A stretch of DNA of 59,964 bases, taken from assembly GCA_900128395.1 (NCBI GenBank), contig LT649252.1, positions 1 to 59,964 on the forward strand, read 5' to 3'. The position numbers were made by a program, and so were the translations under genes. The notes under the pieces are model-generated. The model saw nothing but the letters and a program-made list of their open reading frames with translations. It was not told the origin of the DNA and searched no databases. This DNA comes from Stramenopiles sp. TOSAG23-2. Taxonomy: Eukaryota > Sar. This document shows positions 52,923-59,964 of this stretch, one piece after another. The first letter of the stretch is position 1. Every line of letters begins with the position of its first letter.

Positions 52923-54903
52923 TAAAGTTTTTTTTTTTCTTTTTCCTCCTCCTCTATTGGTATTTCTATATATATTTCTATATTCCCTGCCCTGATGTGT
53001 AGGGGTTTCAAAGGAAATAAATTAAAGGAAATAAATTATATAAAAAATAAGGAATAATGTTTATCTTAGAATATATTATATATGTACAAGTTTTTATAGT
53101 GTTATTTTATGTCATATGTCTATTTTATTATAAGGGTACAGTGTACACATCAAAGGGTAGGTAAAGATTAATTAACTTCTGTAACTAGTCTTTTTTCCTA
53201 TCAAAATGTTGTTAAGTAGGATTTCCGGACGCTGAGTACCTGTGTAGGCGTAAACGATTTTCAGAAATTAAAAAACGGGAGTGTCAGAAAAGATCCCATT
53301 TATTAGTCTAATTTCCTATCAAAATTTTTTCAAGCAACAATTTGGTAATTACCAAAATGTCCAAAAAATATTAAAAAACGCAACAAATATTAAAAAACGG
53401 GAGTGTCAGAAAAGATCCCATTTATTAGTCTAATTTCCTATCAAAATTTTTTCAAGCAACAAACGGGAGTGTCAGAAAAGATCCCATTTATTAGTCTAAT
53501 TTCCTATCAAAATTTTTTCAAGCAACAATTTGGTAATTACTTTTTTTGCAAAAAGGTGGCCATTTTTTTTTGCAAAAAGGTGGCCGAAAACGGGAGTGTC
53601 AGAAAAGATCCCATTTACTAGTCTAATTTCCTATCAAAATTTCCTCAAGCAACAATTTGTTAATTACAAAATGGCAATTAATTTCAATACTATGTGCCTA
53701 CTAATGTTTAGTAATGCAACTAAATATTCCGACAGCTTTTAGCCGGTGGTGGAATATACAGTGAAAACAGTTGATCATTGAAATAACAGGGACGTAGCAT
53801 TGTATTGGTTGCAAACGGACATAATAATAGAACTAAGTAGATTTATTATTTATAATAATATTAATACCGATGTGTTTCGTGTTTGTTTTACTATTACTTG
53901 TAGTAGATATACAAAACACAGAGAAGAAAATCTTGTATAGAATAAAGTTTTAAATACAATAAAAGGATTGAAATAAAAAAATAAATATAAAAGAAACAAA
54001 ACCAGAACAATTCAATTATATATAAATAAAAGAACTGTAAGAAAATCCCCACATTAGAAGTTGATTATACAAGCAGTCAATATATACATATAGCATTTAC
54101 AAATCAATCAATATAATAAAAAAGTTAATTCTTCATAATATACCCCATTCTTTCCGACAGCCTTTCTATTTCTGTGCTATCGGAAGAAATACACCTATAA
54201 AATTCAATATTTCTATTTGTTGCTGTACAATACGAAAAACAACATTAGTAGGTACATAGAACTGAGGTATATTAGTAGGCACGTAGCATTGAAATTAATT
54301 AGCGATAATCAATTGAAACACCCTCCTTAAACCATTATTTTGACAGCCAGTGAGGATGTATTGTTGGGGCAGGGGTCCTCGCCTTCCACGGCGTTTGTAA
54401 CTTAATATTAATATTAATACTGCTGATTGATACAGTATGAACCTGCTGCCTCTTCCTTACTATTTACACTCTGTATTTTTATACCTTTATTTCTTTTATT
54501 TATATTCCTGGCCCCTATAAATAAAATGGCCTTCTGGCCTTCCATCAGGCCTTTACCTTCCAGCCTTCTCTGGCATGGCCTTCTGGCCTTCCATTTTAAT
54601 TTTTATTCTAATTCCGGATTTTTGTTGTGCACTTGTTGTTGTGTGTTGAGCTGTTGTTGTTGTTGTTGTCGGATGATACAGTATTATATCCCGATATACG
54701 ACACGTATTATAATATACATATATATATATTATTTAATACGATGAAATATATGAAATTATAGCAATGTACACACAGATTCGTGCCTTATTGAACAAACAA
54801 ACTATAAACCTATACTAGTTTTCTTTATTATATATATTTAAATATACATATATCTCCCTCTCGAAAAAATTATTATATACAACAACTATAAAAATAATAA
54901 AAG
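52923..54903. other. Gene-poor region between copy B and Tudor-SN
   Basis: About 2 kb. Begins with a T run and tandem GGAAATAAATTA near 53,019-53,040, then the 66-bp repeat cluster (separate entry), a long AT-rich stretch 53,700-54,300, and a GC-rich promoter patch at about 54,340-54,660 with repeated TGGCCTTCTGGCCTTCCA and a TTG run at 54,640-54,670. ORFs here (for example 54,427-54,762) are low-complexity and I do not regard them as genes. Confidence 0.45.
53274..53668 (+). repeat. Cluster of four 66-bp repeats
   Basis: Copies start at 53,274, 53,396, 53,462 and 53,589, each with AACGGGAGTGTCAGAAAAGA and ending near TTCAAGCAACA; copies 2 and 3 are directly adjacent (period 66). Spacers contain TTTGGTAATTAC and a doubled TTTTTTGCAAAAAGGTGGCC. 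A more diverged half-copy (CTAGTCTTTTTTCCTATCAA) lies at about 53,188-53,215. Because 66 is divisible by three the array is open in one frame, giving a 22-residue repeat, but I see no other coding sign. Confidence 0.9.
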
Positions 54904-57862
54904 ATGAACCATGCCATTGTTAAAGCAATTAGTTCTGGTGATACGTTGTTATTAATGGGACAAAAAGCATCAAGCAACGGTCCACCACCAGAAAAATCTA
55001 TTACCTTATCAAGTCTCATGGCACCAAAATTGGGTTATGGTTAAAGCAATTAGTTCTGGTGATACGTTGTTATTAATGGGACAAAAAGCATCAAGCAACG
55101 GTCCACCACCAGAAAAATCTATTACCTTATCAAGTCTCATGGCACCAAAATTGGGTTATGGTGATACAAGACCTGATGAACCATTTGCATTCCAATCACG
55201 AGAGTTTTTGCGTAAATTATTAATAGGCAAAAAAGTACAATTTAAAATTGAATATTCCGTACCTGCTATTAAAAGAGATTTTGGTGCGGTATATTTTAAT
55301 GGACAAAGCGTTTGTAAAGAAGTTGTTAAAAATGGATGGGCAAGTGTGAAAAGTTTAGAAAAAAGCCGTGATGGTGTAAGTGAAGATTTTGATGAATTGC
55401 AAAATTTACAAGAAAGCGCAAGGTCATCTAAATTAGGTATGTGGGGTCCAACACCTTCCACAGTACCAAACCGTCGTGGTGCATTTAATGCAGATGAATT
55501 ATTTCAAGAAGTTGAAAATAAACCATTAGCTGCTGTTGTTGAATGGGTACGTGATGCAGGCTCTGCACGTTGTTACATACCATCGAAAAACATTACCGTT
55601 ATGGTTAATATGGCAGGTGTGCAAACACCTAGACTAGCTCGTAATGTGCAACCAGGTGTAGTAAGAACAACGGCACCTCCTGCCCCATCAACCGCATCAA
55701 ATAATAAAGCACCTTTGCCATCAACAACAACTGCTGATCCAGTATTAATGCCAGCTGAACCATTTGCAGCTCAAGCAAAACATTTCGTGGAAGTACGCTT
55801 GTTACATCGTGATGTATGTGTTCGTTTACATGCTGTTGATAGAAACGATTCTTTTTTTGGGTCTATTGAGCATCCAGCTGGTGATATACGCCAAGTACTT
55901 TTGACGAATGGTTTAGCAAAATGTAGTGATTGGTCCATTCGTTTCTTGCAATTAAAAAGTGCATCTGCATTACGTTCAGCAGAAAAATCTGCTAAAAATA
56001 AACGTTTAAATGTATGGAAATCATATGTTCCACCTACTATTCATGGTGATAAAGAATTTGTTGGTACAGTTGGTGAATGTATTAGTGCAGATACATTTAT
56101 CATTTTAGTAGGTGATCCAAAGCGTAGTAAAATTGGTACTCGAGAAGCTAGACGCATTTCATTGTCAAGTGTTCGTACACCACGACTAGGTCGTAGAGAT
56201 CGTGATGAAGCTGAACCATGGGCATTTCAAAGCAAGGAGTACATGAGAAATTTATTAATAGGCAAATCAGTACGTGTAACTGTTGAATACACACGTTCAT
56301 CAAATAATAATAATAATAAAGAAGGTACAACAGCAACAGCAACTACGTTGCCACCACGTGTATATGCTACTATTAAATTGCAAAATAAATCCAAACGTAA
56401 TGTTGCTGAATCATTAATTGGGGAAGGCTTAGGCGAAGTAACTCGACATCGTCAAGGTGAAGAACGCTCAGGGGAATACGATAAATTATTAGCAGCTGAA
56501 GCAAAGGCAAAACAAACCAAAAAAAATATGCATTCTGGTAAAGATGCACCAATTGTACGCATTAACGATATTTCACGAAGTGCACAAAAAGCAAAGCAAT
56601 TCTTTCCATTTTTACAACGAAATCGAAATACAAAAGCAATTGTAGAATACGTTTATAGTGCAAGCCGCATGCGATTGTTTGTTCCAGAACAAAATTGTAT
56701 TTGTAATTTTGCAATGATTGGTATTCGCACACCAAATTCTTCAAGACCACCTAGAGATGGACAACCAGGAAGGGAAGCAGAACCATTCGCACGTGAAGCT
56801 AATTTGTTGACTCGGGAGACTATTTTACAACGGGAAGTTATTATTGATACGGAAGATATTGATAAAATGGGAACATTCCTTGGTGGTTTATATTATGCTT
56901 CTGGTAGAAATAAGCGTAATTTACTTGCTAGTGAATTGCTAGAAAATGGATATGGTAAAATTTTACACTTTAGTGCTGAACGATCAACGACATATGATGA
57001 ATTATTATCCTCCGAGGAGATTGCAAAAAGTGCACGTTTAAATATATGGAAAAATTTTGATGCGGAAGAACGAGAACGATTAAAACGTCGTGAAGATGCT
57101 GAAGCAAATAATGGTTCAGGATCATCAACAACTGATTGTCGGGATGTTGTTATTTCACATATGAATGATGCAACTGATTTCTACTTGCATTATACACTAT
57201 CAGAAAAAGATAATTTAAATGATTTGAGTGCTAAAATGAAAGCATATGCAACTGAAGTTGCTCCATTTGTTAGCCCAGCAAAACATGCATTTTGTGCTGC
57301 TCCATATGATGAAGGTAATGGCATTGAATGGTATAGAGGAAGAATTGAGGAATTAGTGAAAAATCCAAAAAATGGAACTCAAAATGCACGCATCTTGTTC
57401 ATTGATTATGGAAACACTGCAAATGTACCAGTCGCAAAATTGAAAACATTATCACCGGAATTACTTAGTATCAAACCATTGGCACATGCAGCAAAATGTG
57501 CATTTGTTAAAATACCAACATTAGATGATGAATATGGTGAAGATGCTGCTATTGCATTTGATAAAATGGCATGGGGGAAAGATTTAGTTGCCATCATACA
57601 TAGTCGTGATAATGAAGCTAGGGATATTGTGACATTGCAATATAAAGAAGATTTAGAATCAACGATTACGGAAGGTATGCTTAAACAAGGCTTTGCACGT
57701 TTAAATCGTAATTACAAAAGGGAAATTCGTTCATCTGATGTGGATAAAACTATTGAACGACTTTTTGAATCATTTGATAATGCACAAAACGTAGCAAAGG
57801 GAAAACATTATGGTATGTGGAGGTATGGTGATATTGATAGTGATGAGGAAGGTGGGATTTAA
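54904..57862 (+). CDS. SND1: Tudor staphylococcal nuclease (Tudor-SN/SND1), 5' end disrupted by tandem duplication
   Basis: Four N-terminal SN-like OB-fold domains (about 4-137, 150-335, 343-500 and 515-690 in the long frame), then a Tudor domain near 735-800 (WYRGRIEEL, ILFIDYGNTANV) merged with a fifth partial SN domain: the standard 900-950-residue Tudor-SN, a cytoplasmic RNA-binding/nuclease protein linked to RNA decay, splicing and stress granules. The presumed original ATG at 54,904 (MNHAIVKAISSGD) reads only 46 codons to TAA at 55,042 because of the 121-bp duplication. The main frame is open from an ATG at 55,037 created at the duplication joint (MVKAISSGD), giving 941 residues and losing only four. 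The first ATG would now act as an overlapping upstream ORF. Without the duplication the gene would encode 945 residues. Confidence 0.93.
54919..55160 (+). repeat. 121-bp tandem duplication across the 5' coding end of Tudor-SN
   Basis: Units 54,919-55,039 and 55,040-55,160 are identical (GTTAAAGCAATTAG ... TTGGGTTATG). The length is not a multiple of three, so the frame of the first start codon is broken at the second unit. Confidence 0.97.
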
Positions 57863-58021
57863 GCAGAGATTTTTTAGTGTTTTTACGCTAGGAGAAAATT
57901 TGTTTTTTACACAGAGAGATGTACGTATCACATGTGCATCATGTGTAATTGTGCATCTAAAAATACTGAAAAAAAATATATAAAAAATAATATTTATTAT
58001 ATTTATATATACTCGTACAAC

Positions 58022-58039
58022 ATACGAAGTACTTCGTAT
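58022..58039. terminator. 18-bp perfect palindrome downstream of Tudor-SN
   Basis: ATACGAAGTACTTCGTAT, 160 bp after the stop codon. Related TACTTCGTA or TTCGTACGAA motifs stand in the 3' flanks of the LRR, CDH1, DEP/EDR2-C and PDZ genes. A role in 3' end formation is a guess. Confidence 0.3.
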
Positions 58040-58108
58040 ATATGCATACATCTCATAAATATTTTAAAAATATTTTAGTTTTTCAGTTTTTCATTTTTAT
58101 AGGGGAGA

Positions 58109-59824
58109 CTAAGACCACTTATCACCACTATTACCACCACCATAATACGGGTCACTACCAGGCTCGCTATAAGGGTCTACCGTGGGGCGCATAACACCAC
58201 CAGAACCACCACCACCGCCGCCACCACCACCGCCAGCTAATGGTTCAACCAAAGCGTCTCTCATAATTTCTTCACCATAAATAATTGTAAATATCCCCAT
58301 TAAAGCAAATCCTAGATATGCAACCAGAGAAGCATTGCGATGCTTCATTAAATTATCAATATTATCCTTTCCACATAAAATTCTAAAATAAAAACGTGCT
58401 TCATTTATTTCAAAGAAGTTAGGTTTTGCAGGTGGTACTAATTTTAAATCCCCAGTTAAATTGTCAATAATTGGCCTTGCAAGTATAACAACATCAAAGT
58501 AATTAGGTATACCTAGTTCTACAATACGAAAACAATTTTCAGAATCTCTTTTCTTCTTCATTTTGTCATAGCCCCAATATGTATACTCTTGATGTCGTGA
58601 ATTTTCGTTATTTGTAACAGCAATTCTTCTTTTAAATTCAGTGTAGTTTACTTCCTCAACATTTTTAAAACTTGACCAAGACCCGGGATTATTATCATAA
58701 AATCCGTTTGGATGAAACATCCAACCATTTGGTACTAATCTTCCAATTTCATCAAGTGCATTGATATAACGGTGGTTTTTTTTTCTAAGTGACAATGCAT
58801 CGTTTTTGTTTTTATCTTCAACTATTCTGCGAGGAGGGGCGGGCGGGATAAATCTACCATCGTCAGTTCTGGAAGATTGGTCTACATGAATAAATTTACT
58901 TAAATGTGTCAAAGATTTATCGGCATTTGCTACACCCATATTACTGAATGAAAGCCATTTTTTAAATTCCTTCATTGGATCCGGAACAGAAAGAAAAAGT
59001 GAGGGTGAATCATTCGTTTCTAATTCCCTAATCCCATACTCTGGTAATTCAATATCTGCTGTATTTCTTGATGATCGGTCGTCGTCAATAAAATAGAGGC
59101 CATCACTTACCCGGCGATGATGAAAAACATTAAAACGTCCTTTTCTCGCATCCCTTTCATACCTTATTGGTTTATCTTTCTTTTTAATTTGCCTTGCTTC
59201 ACAACCAAGCCGTGTAATGAAAGTTTCTGAAATAATCAATCCGTTATTCATATTGTCAGGATTTAATACAATATCACGTTGGTGTTCAGTCGTTTCGCGC
59301 ATTGAAAAATCATCTTCGACCACTTCAATATCATCATGCTTGATACCATATTTTTCAAAAAAGGGTTTTGTTGGCACTGGTGATTTACCTTTCAAAACAT
59401 CGCTCCCCAGACGTAGAAATAAATTTTCAGGTTGATTTACTTTACCTATGAACGGTATTAATTTTGAACACTCTGAAGCTAATGATTTCACAGGTGCACC
59501 ATGTGATGCCAAATTTCCACGTAATAACACTTGCGAAGGTAAGTTGCCTTTTCTTGATATTTCTTTTAATTTTTTAATTGTCATATTTTCCTCCCACATT
59601 TTTAAGAGTAATGATTTCTCCAATCTTGTTCGATTCAAAGAACGCGCAGCAAAAGCTAATGCTAATCCACCAATGACAACTTTCAATGCCCCTTCCTGGT
59701 AGTTGGCTCTAGGATTATCATATTTCGTCTCTCCATTTTTATCTTCGTAAGGCCTTGGAGCTCTAAATTTGAATCCAAACATTTTTGATGGGTTTACCAT
59801 GTCCGAAATAGAAGGCGTTGCCAT
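58109..59824 (-). CDS. MUL1/GIDE-like membrane protein without RING finger
   Basis: 571 residues. A hydrophobic segment at about 47-62 and another at about 498-517 (SLVAYLGFALMGIFTIIYG) bracket a large soluble domain, the topology of mitochondrial/chloroplast outer-membrane MUL1 (MAPL/GIDE) proteins. The part just before the second helix (F-R-I-V-E-L-G-I, then LKLVPPAKPNFF, and a helix leading into the membrane) resembles the end of the GIDE domain, and QVLLRGNLAS its beginning. The C-terminus, where MUL1 carries a RING finger, is instead a ten-Gly run and a Gly/Pro/Tyr-rich tail with no Cys/His set, so ligase activity is not expected. Length exceeds MUL1 (352) through insertions. Homology is moderate; another two-helix organelle membrane protein is possible. 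Convergent with Tudor-SN. Confidence 0.5.
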   Translation of the reverse strand: MATPSISDMVNPSKMFGFKFRAPRPYEDKNGETKYDNPRANYQEGALKVVIGGLALAFAARSLNRTRLEKSLLLKMWEENMTIKKLKEISRKGNLPSQVLLRGNLASHGAPVKSLASECSKLIPFIGKVNQPENLFLRLGSDVLKGKSPVPTKPFFEKYGIKHDDIEVVEDDFSMRETTEHQRDIVLNPDNMNNGLIISETFITRLGCEARQIKKKDKPIRYERDARKGRFNVFHHRRVSDGLYFIDDDRSSRNTADIELPEYGIRELETNDSPSLFLSVPDPMKEFKKWLSFSNMGVANADKSLTHLSKFIHVDQSSRTDDGRFIPPAPPRRIVEDKNKNDALSLRKKNHRYINALDEIGRLVPNGWMFHPNGFYDNNPGSWSSFKNVEEVNYTEFKRRIAVTNNENSRHQEYTYWGYDKMKKKRDSENCFRIVELGIPNYFDVVILARPIIDNLTGDLKLVPPAKPNFFEINEARFYFRILCGKDNIDNLMKHRNASLVAYLGFALMGIFTIIYGEEIMRDALVEPLAGGGGGGGGGGSGGVMRPTVDPYSEPGSDPYYGGGNSGDKWS

Positions 59825-59916
59825 ATTTATAAAATAGTATATACAAGATTAAGTGGTGATTATTACCGTTGTTATTGTTCTGGAATACTGACAGTGTATA
59901 TTTATATTCAATTAGC

Positions 59917-59964
59917 ATATTATTCTTGTGATTGAGTATTGAGCATATTATTTACCACGGGAAG
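59917..59964 (+). repeat. Dispersed 48-bp repeat, truncated by window end
   Basis: Second copy of the repeat at 38,348-38,395 (46 of 48 identical), located 93 bp upstream of the MUL1-like start codon. Probably continues beyond the window. Confidence 0.85.

Noticed and set aside
53274-53668. 66-bp repeats as a CRISPR array or as a real gene
   Set aside because: Spacing is irregular, two copies are directly adjacent, and the open frame is explained by a period divisible by three.
54427-54762. 111-residue plus-strand ORF with Leu/Phe/Cys runs
   Set aside because: Low-complexity translation of CT-rich and TTG-repeat promoter DNA with no family resemblance.
58011-58055. loxP-like recombination site
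   Set aside because: Shares ACTTCGTATA and GCATACAT words, but spacer and arms do not match and similar palindromes occur after several genes.

Overview
This window is AT-rich nuclear DNA from a microbial eukaryote. The genes are mostly single-exon and 0.2-0.8 kb apart, with long AT microsatellites between them, and the standard genetic code fits (TAA, TAG and TGA are all used as stops). Core eukaryotic genes are present: ribosomal proteins eS8 and eS10, CDH1/FZR1, SF3A2, Tudor-SN and type I mannose-6-phosphate isomerase. Four distinct short introns (84-109 bp, all with a GTAAGT donor) can be placed by reading frame. A plant-type two-pore channel with EF-hands, a DEP/EDR2-C protein and a TIR-like/WD40 protein make an SAR-type or other algal/protist lineage more likely than an animal or fungus, but I cannot name the organism.

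Left part (1-22,970). A chimeric gene fragment at the edge is followed by a Frag1/DRAM/Sfk1-like membrane protein (-), a two-exon fibronectin-III protein (+), eS10 (-) and eS8 (+) sharing one promoter region with a 94-bp triplication, an EF-hand/coiled-coil protein (-), mannose-6-phosphate isomerase (-), an 1,797-residue SDS22-type LRR protein (+), CDH1 (+) and a prolyl-4-hydroxylase-like dioxygenase (-). The EF-hand gene and the isomerase each carry one apparent single-base homopolymer frameshift.

Central part (22,821-52,922). A block of about 13.4 kb is present twice in direct orientation, 16.65 kb apart, practically identical in coding and non-coding DNA. Each copy holds a DEP/EDR2-C protein, a two-exon two-pore channel, SF3A2, a TIR-like/WD40 protein, a small unknown ORF and a three-exon ThuA-like protein. 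The copies differ by a 103-bp tandem duplication and a GATA microsatellite. The second copy starts inside the dioxygenase gene and keeps only its 5' end. The 3.3 kb between the copies is unique: an orphan 3' exon, an ORF with 23 exact 7-residue repeats whose relatives are scattered in the window, nested inverted repeats and a PDZ gene. This is either a very recent segmental duplication or an assembly artefact, and it is the most important thing to settle.

Right part (52,923-59,964). A gene-poor 2-kb stretch with a 66-bp repeat leads to Tudor-SN (+), whose 5' coding end carries a 121-bp tandem duplication that breaks the original start, then a MUL1/GIDE-like mitochondrial-type membrane protein without a RING (-), and half of a dispersed repeat at the edge. 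No tRNA, rRNA, CRISPR array or canonical transposase/reverse transcriptase was seen. Most genes are unrelated housekeeping functions; the only clear functional pairing is eS8/eS10 behind one shared promoter region.
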